The notes below the pieces were generated by a model, which was given only the letters and a program-made list of their open reading frames with translations, ran no database searches and had not been told where the DNA came from. Positions 11,097 to 21,319 of a stretch of 64,000 nt of DNA are shown one piece after another. Positions within the stretch are counted from its first letter, which is position 1. Each line of letters opens with the position of its first letter. Source of the DNA: Capsicum annuum (Eukaryota > Streptophyta > Magnoliopsida > Solanales > Solanaceae); the NCBI RefSeq assembly GCF_002878395.1, contig NC_061118.1:131359395-131423394 (forward strand), written 5' to 3'. A program made the position numbers and the translations under genes.

Positions 11097-13928
11097 TGTA
11101 ATACCTAAAAAATCCAAACCACTATTAGAGCAATGTACCAATCTCATGCATATTACATCATGGTTATTTTACAGTTTTATGAGTAGGTTAGATGTATATT
11201 AAGGCTTCAAATAACTCCAAGCTATCAGACGAATCAAAACATTCCTTACCGATTGAATTCTTGAGAAGGATATTGGTATAATCAACTTAAAATGAGCATA
11301 TCTCTCATTATAATTGGAATTTTTTAGTTCATGACCTATAAACAACTATATAATTGAATTAGATTTCCAACGATACCAATTTCATCTAAATACGATAGCG
11401 GAGCAAAGAATTATTCCTATTTTACTCCAGCATGTCAAGATGGAAATAGTGTGACGACATTCGTGGTAGCTTACCACATTTGTGATGCCCTATCATGAAT
11501 GTCGTCAGCCATAGGCAAAAACTAGCTCCTAAGTGATGACATTCATTATAGCTTACCACATTGGTGACACCCTATCATGAAGATCGTCAGCCTTAGGTAG
11601 AAACCAGCTCCTCAGTGATGACATTCGTGATAGCTTATCACATTTGTGACGCCCTATCACGAAGGTCGTCAGCTATGATTTTTTAGCAACTGGGAATTTA
11701 TTTCATAAGGGTATTTTGGTTATTTACTTCACCTTCCATGACTTATAACCCTAAAGAGGAATAATTTTTCCCATTTTTTTTAGTTAAGCATCTCAAAAAC
11801 CCTCTCTTACGCTCTCAACCACAAGATTAGGGTTTCCATCAAACTCATCTCTCAAAAGCATGATTCAATCCTTTTTCTAAGATAATTGAGAATTATGTTT
11901 TCCAAATCCAAGAACTCTCAAGCAAATCACCAAGGTTTCATTTCTAAGGTATGTGTAGTGCTTATCTATGGATCCAATCCGTTCATAGAGCTCAAGAACC
12001 ATGTTTTAAATATTATTTTGTAAACGTTTTGTTGTGATATGACTATGTACATGTTGACGATTGTTGTTTAATTTTCAATATGATGTCTAAAGGTGTTTTC
12101 ATGGAATATGTATGTTTGTTAATTGAAAACCATGAACTTTAGGTGAGTTAATATGGTGCAAGTATGAAACTCACCTATGCCTTAAAGAATGCATGCAAGG
12201 TGTTTGACAAAATGCTTAGGATGCTAGAAATTCATGTTTGTATGGTTCTATGATGTCTAAATGACAAGTTCATGTTAGCTATATACTTTAATATAAATCC
12301 CATGTTTTTCATCTGTTGCATTTGTGGTGGTATGAAACATGTAAGATAATGGAGATATACTATATGTACACGAAATATATCTATGCATTTCCTACAATGT
12401 TTAATATGTTGAATAAATATATGAAAGATGATATCCCCTACTTATGATATTATAAATTGTGGACTCAAATCTTTTGATCAAGTCATGTCATGCGTGTTAG
12501 TTTCCTTCTATCGAGTCGTGGGGGTATTCGTACCCAAAAAAATAGTTGTGTTCCTAGATCCATGTCATGTTGTCACGATAATCTCAGTCAAGCTATAATC
12601 TATAGAACTCAGTCAGTCATGTGTCTCAGGAAAACCTTAGAAATCTCATGATCTTAGTTAACACTTAGATAATAGTACTACTCCATCAGTCAATGGAAGT
12701 TAGTTAATCTGTCCATGTACAGTTAGTTGAATCATGTTTAGTCTCTTTATATGGGAGTAGAATTTAGCACCGAGTGAACCCAAGGATGGGGACTCACCTA
12801 TCAGTTTAGGGTGTGATTCTTAGAAGTCATCCTTGTGTTCCATAACGACATAGCCTGCATAGGTTGAGACATCTTAGCCTATCATATTAGGGTTGATGAG
12901 GAGGCTTAACTTGTCAATTTTGGGTTCCCACTGTTTTCTTTTTGAATTCCTGCCACCAAAGGGTTACCACAACTGTCCTTACTAGTGGCGCGGTATTGAC
13001 ACCCCTCTAGTTAGGGCAGAGATTGGACCCCAACTTAGCAATATGTGTTATTGGGGCATATCGGTATAACAACTACATCCCATAGTTTCATAATCAGTCT
13101 CAGTAAAAGAACTCAGATAGGTCTTCAAATTTTAGTATATCAGGACTGTCAGATACACTCAGACTCAGTTATAGTACAAAACTCAGATAGTTCCATCAGA
13201 TTTAGGATTTTCAGATACAGTTGCCTATGTTATTAGAATTTTAGTATCAGTTATGTTAGCCATCAGTAAACCATGTAGTCGTATACAGGACTAGCTATAA
13301 TGCACCCACTATTTCAGTTACTATATGTACATAATTGTACTCTTACATTCATGTCAGTCAGACAGTTAGCATTGTTCAGACATATAAACTTTGTTTATAT
13401 TTATCCTACCTCACTCGTATGCTCAGTACATTCCCTCATACTGATGCATTTGTGCTATGGTGATTTCTTTTTATGTTACACCATAGGGTCAGAGACACGA
13501 GCTCCAGATCAGCAGTAGCAATAGCATTTCTATTCACAGAGATTCAGTGAGTCCTCTTCATTTGAGGACAATATGATTTGATTTATTCATTATTATTTTA
13601 TCCAGTTATCAGTTTATGAAGATAGTGGAGATATGTTCCTTCAACTCCTTATTCAGACAACACTTAGAGGCTTTTAGATTCAGTATTCATACTTATGTTT
13701 GGAGTTGATTTAGTTTTCAGTTGTTTTGGGTATCTTTCACCCATATGGATATTATGTTTGGCAGATTCTTTATTCAGTTGAACCTTATGGCCTACATTTT
13801 AATGTTTTTCGCATTAATACATTATATATGCAGTGGACAGGTACAAATATCAATCATGGGTTAGATTGTGGTCCCTCGGGGTCATAATTACCATGTAGAA
13901 TTCCGATTTAGAAAATCGGGGTATTACA
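11097..13928 (+). repeat. Element A 5' LTR (2,832 bp)
   Basis: Begins TGTAATACC and ends GGTATTACA. It aligns along its full length to 17,569-20,300. The LTR holds promoter and polyadenylation signals for the element. Near its start it has three 82-bp tandem units where the 3' LTR has two. The second half is rich in AGTCAGT/CAGTTCAGT words and contains the block GTGGCGCGGTATTGACACCC (12,985-13,004) that is shared with elements D and E. Confidence 0.93.
11451..11690 (+). repeat. 82-bp tandem repeat, three copies, each with a hairpin
   Basis: Units start at 11,451, 11,533 and 11,615, each opening GTGAYGACATTC. Within a unit, a stem of the type ACGACATTCGTGATAG is followed after about 20 nt by its near reverse complement CTATCACGAAGGTCGT. 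The third unit is partial. The 3' LTR has two units (17,931-18,068). Confidence 0.88.
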
Positions 13929-13931
13929 AAC

Positions 13932-13945
13932 TTGGCATCAGAGCC
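13932..13945 (+). promoter_or_regulatory. Element A primer-binding site
   Basis: TTGGCATCAGAGCC, three bases after the LTR end. It is one base off the usual TTGGTATCAGAGCC, complementary to initiator tRNA-Met. Confidence 0.88.
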
Positions 13946-14144
13946 TAAGGTTCAATAGAGTCCTAGGAACTTTGAGAGCCACATCTAGTAGTGTCTTGTA
14001 CATGGGTGTGTTGCACGCCATATTTATATATAGAAGGCTATGAGATATTTTAGGAACAGTTCCCTTTCTTTAGTATTCATGCCGTTATAGTAAGCATAAT
14101 TTTAAGTCAGTCTCTCAGTCTAATGCACGTCAGCAGATTTAGTC

Positions 14145-15240
14145 GAGTTAGAGATGACTGATTTTGATGCCATTCTCAGCATGGATTAGCTTTATTCCTG
14201 CTATGCAATAGTCTACTTTAGAAATAGGATAGTTTAGTTTCAGTTCCCGAATAAGCCCGTCCTAGAGTGGAAGGGTAGCACTTCGTCTTTCAGGCGTCAG
14301 CTTGTTTCCTACCTTCAGGCAAGGAAAATAATTTCTAACGGGTGTATGTATCATTTTATGCATGTTAAGGATTCCAGTTCAGAATCTCCCAGTCTCGAAT
14401 CACTCCCAGTGGTTAATGAATATTCAGACATTTTTTCTAAAATCTTCCAGGCATTTCTCCCGAAAAGGAAATAGACTTAGGCATAGACCTTCTCCTAGAT
14501 ACTCAGCTTATTTTTATTCTGCCATACAGAATGGCACCAGAAGAACTCAAGGAACTGAAAGATCAGTTGAAGGATCTTTTAGATAAGGTATTCATCAGGC
14601 CCAATGTATCCCCATGGGGTGCGCCAGTCTTATTCATGCGCAAGAAAGATGGTTCTCTAAGAATATCTATTGATTACCGTCAGCTCAACAAAGTCATAGT
14701 TAAGAACAGGTATCCACTGCCTAGGATAGACAACTTGTTTGAACAACTTCAGGGTGCTAGTTATTTCTCCAAGATAGACCTCAAATTAGTCTATCATTAG
14801 CTCAGAGTTAGAGAATGTGACATTTTAAAGATAGCTTTTCGTACTTAGTATGGTCACTTTGAATTTCTAGTCATGTCCTTTGGTCTTACCAATACCCCTA
14901 CATCTTTCATGGACTTGATAAACCGAGTATTTAAGCAGTACTTGGACACATTTGTCATAGTCTTTATATGGTCTATCCTCATATAGTGCGTGATCATTCA
15001 AACCATCTCATAATTGTCCTTTAGACTCTCAGGGATCACCAGTTGTTCACCAAGTTTAGTAAGAGCAAATTTTGGATAAGATCAGTAGCTTTCCTTGGCT
15101 ATATTTTTTTTGGTGATGGCATTAGAGTAGATCCTCAGAAAATTAAAGCGGTAAGAAACTGGCCTCGCCCTGTCTCTCCATTAGATATCAGGAGTTTCTT
15201 GGGTTTGGCTGGCTATTACCGATGATTTGTCAAGAGATTT
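14145..15240 (+). pseudogene. Element A protease C-terminus and reverse transcriptase
   Basis: The coding remnant starts abruptly in the C-terminal part of the aspartic protease: 'MTDFDAILSMD' and 'FQFPNKPVLEWKGST'; the upstream catalytic half and all of gag are missing. RT follows: '[19 protein letters not shown]' (from 14,531), '[17 protein letters not shown]', 'IDYRQLNK', '[11 protein letters not shown]' (first catalytic Asp kept), '[20 protein letters not shown]', and '[11 protein letters not shown]', where the F.DD catalytic pair has become W-S. The thumb/connection 'FSKSKFWIRSVAFLGYIF' (15,043-15,225) is open. Several stops sit at codons normally CAG, CGA or CAA. It is therefore inactive. 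Confidence 0.9.
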
Positions 15241-15942
15241 TCTTCTATTGCATCTCCTATGTCCAGATTGACTCAGAAAAAGGTCAAGTTTCAATGGTGA
15301 GAACCTTGCGAGAAGAGTTTTCAGAAATTGAAGACTTGACTTACCTCAGCTCCAATTTTAGCACTTCCTGGTTGTAATGGATTCGTAGTATATTGTGATG
15401 TATCTAGAGTAGGTTTAGGTTGTGTCCTCATGCAACATGGTAGAGTCATAGCCTATACCTCCAGAAAGTTAAAGCCCCATGAGAAAAATTATCCTACTCA
15501 TGACCTTGAGTTAGCAGCAGTTGTCTTTGCCTTAAAGATTTGGAGGAATTATCTATACGGTGTTTATGTAAACATCTTCACAGATCATAAGAGCCTTCAG
15601 TATGTATTTTCACAGAGAAGGTGGTTAGAGCTCTTGAAGGATTATGACATGAGTGTCCTTTATCATCCTAGCAAGGCCAATATAGTGGCCGACGCACTCA
15701 GTAGACTGCCCATGGGTAGTGTTTCCCATATTGAGGATAGTAAGAAGAAATTATCTCAGGAGATTCATCAGCTTTCCAGACAAGGCGTTCATTTATTCGA
15801 CTTTTCAGAGGGTAGTGTATGCGTTCAGAGTAGTTCAGAGTCATCTCTAGTTTCTGAGGTGAAAGAGAAGCAAGACAAGGATACTAGCCTTGCCAAGATA
15901 AAAGAGTTAGTTCAGAGTCAGGAATTAGAGGTTTTCTCCTAA
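15241..15942 (+). pseudogene. Element A RNase H domain
   Basis: RNase H removes the RNA strand during reverse transcription. The segment starts with 'SSIASPMSRLTQKKVKFQW' and then, in a 170-codon open stretch (15,430-15,942), carries '[21 protein letters not shown]', '[15 protein letters not shown]', '[11 protein letters not shown]', and the linker '[19 protein letters not shown]' typical of plant gypsy elements. This is the best-preserved part of the element. Compared with related elements, a short piece between QYVF and RRWLELL is missing. The frame ends at a TAA where related elements have a Gln codon, after 'LEVFS'. Confidence 0.92.
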
Positions 15943-17085
15943 GGGGGAGATGGTGTTTTTCGTTGTCAGGGTCGTCTATGTGTTCCCAGTGTAGATGAAT
16001 TGAGGCAGCGAATTCTTACAGAAGCACATGGTGCGTGATACTCTATTCATCTAGGGGCCACTAAGATATACCACGACTTGTGGGAGATCTATTAGTGGAG
16101 TGGGATGAAGAGGGATGTTGTAGAGTTTGTAGCCATGTTCTCTACATGTCAGAAGGTTAAGATAGAGCATTAGAAACCTAGTGGCTCTATGCAAGAGTTC
16201 ACTATTCCTACTTGGAAGTGGTAAGAAGTGAACATGGACTTCATGATGGGTTTGCCTAGAACATGTCATCAGTATGATTCAGTTTGGGTCATTGTAGACA
16301 GAATAACCAAGTCAACTCATTTCCTTCCATTTCGTACCTCTTACTCAGCCAAGGATTATGCCAAACTCTATATCAGGGAGTTGGTTAGATTACACAGTGT
16401 TCCACTATCTATCATCTCAGATAGAGGTACCCAATTCACCTCTCATTTCTAGAAAGTATTCCAAAAGGGTCTTGGTACCCAAGTTCATCTCAGTACAATG
16501 TTTCATCCTCAAATAGATGGTCAAGCAAAAAGGACCATTAAAACTCTAGAAGATATGCTAAGGGTGTGTGCAACTGATTTCAAGGGAAGCTAGGATGACC
16601 ACTTTTCTTTGATTGAATTTGCATACAACAAAAGCTATCACTCCAGTATTCAGATGGCTCCATTCAAAGCTCTTTATGGTAGGAGATGTAGGTCTCTGAT
16701 CGGTTGGTTTGAAGTTAGTGAGACCACAGTCATAGGTCCTAACTTAGTATTCGATGCCTTAGATAAAGTTCAGTTGATCATAGAAAGACTCCAGGCTGCT
16801 CACAGCCAACAGAAGTCTTATGTGGATCTTCGTAGAAAGGATCTTGAATTAGAGGTTGATAAATATGTCTATCTCAAGATCTCTCCCATGAAAAGAGTGA
16901 AGAGATTCAGTAAGAAGGGAAAGCTCAGTCCCCAATATGTCAGTCCCTTCAGGATTCTCAGTCTCTTCGGCAAGGTAGCCTATGAGCTCGAATTGCCTTC
17001 CGATCTAGCCTCAATTCATCAAGTCTTCCATATCTCTTTGATCAAGAAGTGCATAGGTGACCCAAAAGTTGTAGTTCCTATTTAG
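15943..17085 (+). pseudogene. Element A integrase
   Basis: Integrase, in three recognisable parts. The zinc-binding N-terminus has 'EAHGA.YSIHLGATKIYHDLW' and 'MFSTCQKVK', in which the first Cys of the HHCC set is replaced by Phe. The catalytic core has 'NMDFMMGLPRT' (first Asp), 'FLPFRTSYSAKDYAKLYI', and 'SIISDRGTQFTSHF' (second Asp). The third motif reads 'GQAKRTIKTLEDMLR', with the catalytic Glu replaced by Lys. The C-terminal region (16,609-17,085, 158 codons open) has 'FAYNKSYHSSIQMAPFKALYGRRCRS' in part, 'RRKDLELEVDKYVYLKISPMK', and 'SLIKKCIGDP'. Stops occur at Trp, Arg and Gln codons. The loss of Glu alone would abolish strand transfer. Confidence 0.92.
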
Positions 17086-17275
17086 AGCATTGATATTCAG
17101 AATAGCTTTTCTTATAAAGAGATTCAAATCAAAATCCTTGACTATCAGACTCGTAGGCTGAGAAGCAAAGAAGTCCCTCTAGTCAAGGTTCTTTGGCAGG
17201 ATCATCTATGGAAGGAGCTACTTGGGAAGCAGAAGTAGACATGCGAATAAAGTACCCTCATATTTTCTCTGCTAA
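17086..17275 (+). pseudogene. Element A chromodomain-like tail, frameshifted
   Basis: After the integrase stop, 'YKEIQIKILDYQTRRLRSKEV' and 'VKVLWQDHL' continue in frame. A small indel near 17,211 then shifts the frame, and 'MEGATWEAEVDM' plus 'KYPHIF' follow in another frame. This is the C-terminal module of Del/Tekay chromoviruses, thought to steer insertion toward heterochromatin. It supports the lineage call. Confidence 0.82.
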
Positions 17276-17552
17276 TTCAGACTTAGATCGAGATGACCAT
17301 TTTCCTTAAGCTTATTCAGTTACATTTTCAATATTCCAGTATAAAATTGGTATCAAGTATCAGTGCATAGCATATCATGCATTCATGAGTTCAGCTTATC
17401 AGTCATACATCAGATATGCATGTTCAGTTAGGATATATTCAGTTTAGAATTCAATTCAGTCCGAAAATCATGTGCCAGTTGAGCATGATCAGTTTATACG
17501 TGATTTTATCTTTTCTCCCCTCTCAAGCAGTCATCATTTAAGGACGAATGTT

Positions 17553-17568
17553 TCTAAGGGGGAGATAT
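17553..17568 (+). promoter_or_regulatory. Element A polypurine tract
   Basis: CTAAGGGGGAGATATT directly before the 3' LTR, preceded by the usual 'aaggacgaatg' phrase. It primes plus-strand DNA synthesis. Confidence 0.88.
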
Positions 17569-20300
17569 TCTAATAACCCAAAAAATCCAAACCAATATTA
17601 GAGACATGTACCAAGATCATGCATGGTTCATCATGGTTCTTTTATAGTTTTATGAGTAGGTTAGATGTATATTAAGGCTTGAAATAACTCCTAGCTATCA
17701 GACGAATCAAAATATTCCTTACCGATTGAATTCTTGAGAAGGATGTTGGTATAGTCAACTTCAAATGAGAATATCTCTCATTATACTTGGAATTTTTGAG
17801 ATCATGACCTATTAAAAGATATATAATTGAATTATCTTTCCAATGATACCAATTTTTCCTAAATCCAATATCGGAGTAAAGAGTTATTCCTATTTTACTC
17901 CAGCATGTCAGGCTGGAAATAGTGTGACGACATTCGTGGCAGCTTACCACATTTGTGAAGCCCTATCACGAAGGTCGTTAGCCTTAGGCAGAAACCAGCT
18001 CCTAAGTGACGACATTCGAGATAGCTTATCACATTTGTGACGCCCTATCACGAAGGTCGTAAGCTATGATTTTTCAGCAACTGGAAATTTATTTCATAAG
18101 GGTATTTTGGTCATTTTCTTCACCTTCCATGACTTATAACCCTAAAGAGGCATAATTTTTCCCATTTTTTCTTCAGTTAAGCATCTCAAAAACCCTCTCT
18201 TATGCTCTCAACCACAAGATTAGGGTTTCCATCAAACTCATCTCTCAAAAGCAAGATTCAAGCCTTTTTCCAATATAATTGAGAATTAAGTTTCCCAAAT
18301 CCAAGAACTCTCCAGCAAATCATCAAGGTTTCCTTTCTAAGGTATGCATAGTGTTCATCTATGGATCCAATCCGTTCATAGAGCTCAAGAACCATGTTTT
18401 AAATATTATTTTGTAAACTTTTTATGGTGATATGTTGTTTAAGTTTCAATGTGATGTCTAAAGGTGTTTTCATAGAATATATATGTTTGGTAATTGAAAA
18501 CCATGAACTTTAGGTGGGTTAATATGGTGTAAGTATGAAACCCACCTATGCCTTAAAGAATGCATGGAAGGTGTTTGATAAAATGCTTAGGATGCTAGAA
18601 ATTCATATTTGTATGGTTCTATGATGTATAAATGACAAGTTCATGTTAGCTATATACTTCAATATGAATCTCATCCTTTTCATGTGTTGCTATTGTGATG
18701 GTATGAAGCATGTAATCTAATGGATATATACAATATGTACACAAAATATATCTATGTATTCCGTACAATGTTTAAGATGTTGAATAACTATATGCAATAT
18801 GATATCCCCTACTTATGATATTATGGATTGTGGACTCAAATCTTGTGATCAAGTCATGTCATGTGTGTCAGTTTCCTTCTATCGAGTCCTGGGGGTATTC
18901 GTACCCGAAAAAAATAGTTGTGTGCCTAGAACCATGTCATGTTGTCACGATAATTTCAGTCAAGCTATAATTTATAGAACTTAGTCAGTTATGTGACTCA
19001 GGAAAACCTCAGAAATCTTATTATCTCAGTTATTTCTCAGATAATAGTACTACTCCGTCAGTCAACGAAAGTTAGTTAATTTGTCTATGTACAGTCAGTT
19101 GAATCATGTTTAGTCTCTTCAGATGGGAGTAGAAATTAGCACCGAGTGAACCCAAGGATAGGGATTCACCTATCAGTGTAGCGTGTGATTTTTAGCAGTC
19201 ATCCTTGTGTTCCAGAACTACGTAGCCAGCGTAGGTTCAAACATCTTAGCCTGTCAGATTAGGGGTGATGAGGTGGCTTAACCTGTCAGTTTAGGGTTCT
19301 TGCCATTCTTCTTTTGAATACCTGCCAGCTAAAGGTCACCCATAACCTTCTTTACCAGTGGCGCAGTATTGACACCCCTTCAGTCGTGGCAGAAATTGCA
19401 CCCCAACTTAGCTATATGTGTTATTGGGGCATGTCGGTTAAGCAACTACCTCCCACAGTTTTAGAATCAGTCTCAGTAAAAGAACTTAGATAGGTCTTCA
19501 GATTTTAGTATATTAGGACTGTCAGATACAGTCAGACTCAGTTATAGTACGAAATTAGATAGTTCCATCAGATTCAGGATTGTCAGATACAGTCGCCCAT
19601 GTTATCAGAATTTTAGTATCAGTTATGTTAGCCATCAGTAAACCATGTATTAGCATACAGGAATAGCTACAATGCACCCACGATTTCAGTTACTATGTGT
19701 ACATATTTGTACTCTTACATTGATGTCAGTTAGACAGTTAGCATTGTTAATGCATATAAACCTTGTTTATATTTAGCATACCTCACTCATACACTCAGTA
19801 CATTCCCTCATACTGATGCATTTGCGCTATGGTGATTTCTTTTCATGTTACACTATAGGTTCGGAGACACGAGCTCCAGATCAGTAGTAGCAGTAGCATT
19901 CTATTCATAGAGATTCAATGAGTCCTCTTTATTCGAGGACAATATGATTTGATTTATTCATTATTATTTTATCTAGTTATTAGTTTATGGAGTTAGTTGG
20001 AGACATGTTCCTTCAACTCCTTATTCAGACAGCACTTAGAGGCTTTCAGATAAAGTATTCAGACTTATGTTTAGATTTGATTCAGTTTTCAGTTGTTTTG
20101 GGTATCTTTTACCCATATGGATATTATGTTTGACAGATTCTTTATTCAGTTGAACCTTTTGTCCTATATGTTCATTTCTTCTGCATTAATATGTTATATA
20201 TGCAGTGTACAGGTACAGATATTAGTCATGGGTTAGCTTGTGATTCCTTGGATTCATGAGCACCGTGTAGCATTCCGATTTAAAAAATCAGGGTGTTACA
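17569..20300 (+). repeat. Element A 3' LTR (2,732 bp)
   Basis: Starts TCTAATAACC (the TG mutated to TC) and ends GGTGTTACA. It is colinear with the 5' LTR except for one fewer 82-bp unit and scattered substitutions and small indels, roughly one difference per 10-15 bases by eye. The insertion is therefore old. Confidence 0.93.
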
Positions 20301-20305
20301 AAATA

Positions 20306-21319
20306 AAAGATGAAATAACCTTTAAGGGACACCAAGCTGCCTTCTCACTTGAGGACTAAGTTATTAGGAAAGTAAAATTTAACAATTTTAGTCTAACAAC
20401 AAACTGAAACATAGCATGAATTAAGCCAATCTATGTTAAGCATGACATAAAAAATTAGCCATCTCTAATTCTAATAAATCTATTGAGGTGACATTATGAA
20501 TGGTAGTAATAGCGCACTTTCCATCGACACATCTTGCAGTAACTAACTCACTGATTGGGGGTGGAAACTGAGAAAGACGTAGAAAAGTTTTTAGGACTAA
20601 CACCAAAATTTACTGCAACAAATGAAGTTACAAATAAAAGATTTGACCCTAGTTCTAACATTATACAAATATCAATATGAAAGATGCAAAGTATACCAGT
20701 AACCACGTTTGGGGAGCTCTCCTATTCCTTATTAGAGAGTTAAGCATAAAATCAATTCATCTTCTGAATACCACCAGTTTCAAATGAAGCACCCTATTAG
20801 TGGGTTGGGAGACTTAATGGGCTTCTAAGGACTAAGTATGAGGGCAAATATTCTAGCTACTTTTCTTAGTGAATGGGCAATCCTAGTATCTATGTCCTAG
20901 CTTACCCCACTAATGAAAGTCGTCCTTACCCATTATTCACTCATTTGGATGATTCTTACCATAATTTTTGCAGGTTGGAAATATATATCCCCTAAAAGTG
21001 CTTCTCTAAGATCTAGTGGTCGGTTCTCTACCCCACTATTCCTACATAGTCTTGTGTATCAGTATACTGGCTGAAGATCGTGTAGGAGTTAATGAAAGAC
21101 TCTAAAACTAATAATGATTTCCCCCTCATCACTTCTACTCACTATATTCAAATTATTTGATCCTAGCCTCTTTGGTCTTCCTTTCCCATTCCATCATTTT
21201 CTCAGTCTCAATCTGCTAGCATGAGACATTAATTAGGCAATATCAAAATATCCAATTACCATGGATGTCCTACATACCTTGACCACTAAGTCAAACACCC
21301 TATTAACAAACAAACTTAT
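20306..21319 (-). pseudogene. Gypsy protease, zinc knuckle and gag C-terminus (M1 element)
   Basis: Minus-strand continuation of M1. Reading from right to left, the gag C-terminus appears as 'ISLFVN', 'DLVVKVCRTSMVIG', 'DIA.LMSHA' and a basic stretch near 'EWERKTKR'. A degraded CCHC zinc knuckle follows ('PTCKNYGKNHPNE'). Next is the protease with 'VAVNFGVSPKNFSTSFSVSTP', then 'LLNFTFLIT' before the RT side. The zinc knuckle binds element RNA. Many stops and frameshifts are present. The right edge is the CACTA terminus at 21,320; the missing N-terminal gag lies at 37,372, which shows these flanks were once adjacent. Confidence 0.78.

Larger units (their letters stand above)
11097..20300 (+). 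mobile_element. Element A: Ty3/gypsy retrotransposon, gag-less
   Basis: A structurally bounded insertion of 9,204 bp: 5' LTR 11,097-13,928, PBS, degraded protease-RT-RNase H-integrase-chromodomain, PPT, 3' LTR 17,569-20,300. The 5-bp target duplication AAATA is perfect (11,092-11,096 and 20,301-20,305). The domain order with integrase after RNase H defines Ty3/gypsy; the chromodomain-like tail and the PPT (AAGGGGGAGAT) indicate the Del/Tekay chromovirus group. The internal region is only 3,640 bp because gag and most of protease are gone. It inserted into the minus-strand M1 element between RT and protease. Confidence 0.95.

Noticed and set aside
11451..11690. CRISPR-like array of regular repeats
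   Set aside because: Three directly adjoining 82-bp units without unique spacers, inside a plant LTR and present in both LTRs of the element; a plain tandem repeat.
12400..13930. AGTCAGT-rich stretches as a satellite array
   Set aside because: The words are irregularly spaced and occur at the same places in each LTR of A and D; they are LTR composition, not tandem satellite.
13932..13945. tRNA-Met-like sequences at several sites
   Set aside because: Only 12-14 bases match the tRNA 3' end, always next to LTR ends; they are primer-binding sites, not tRNA genes.
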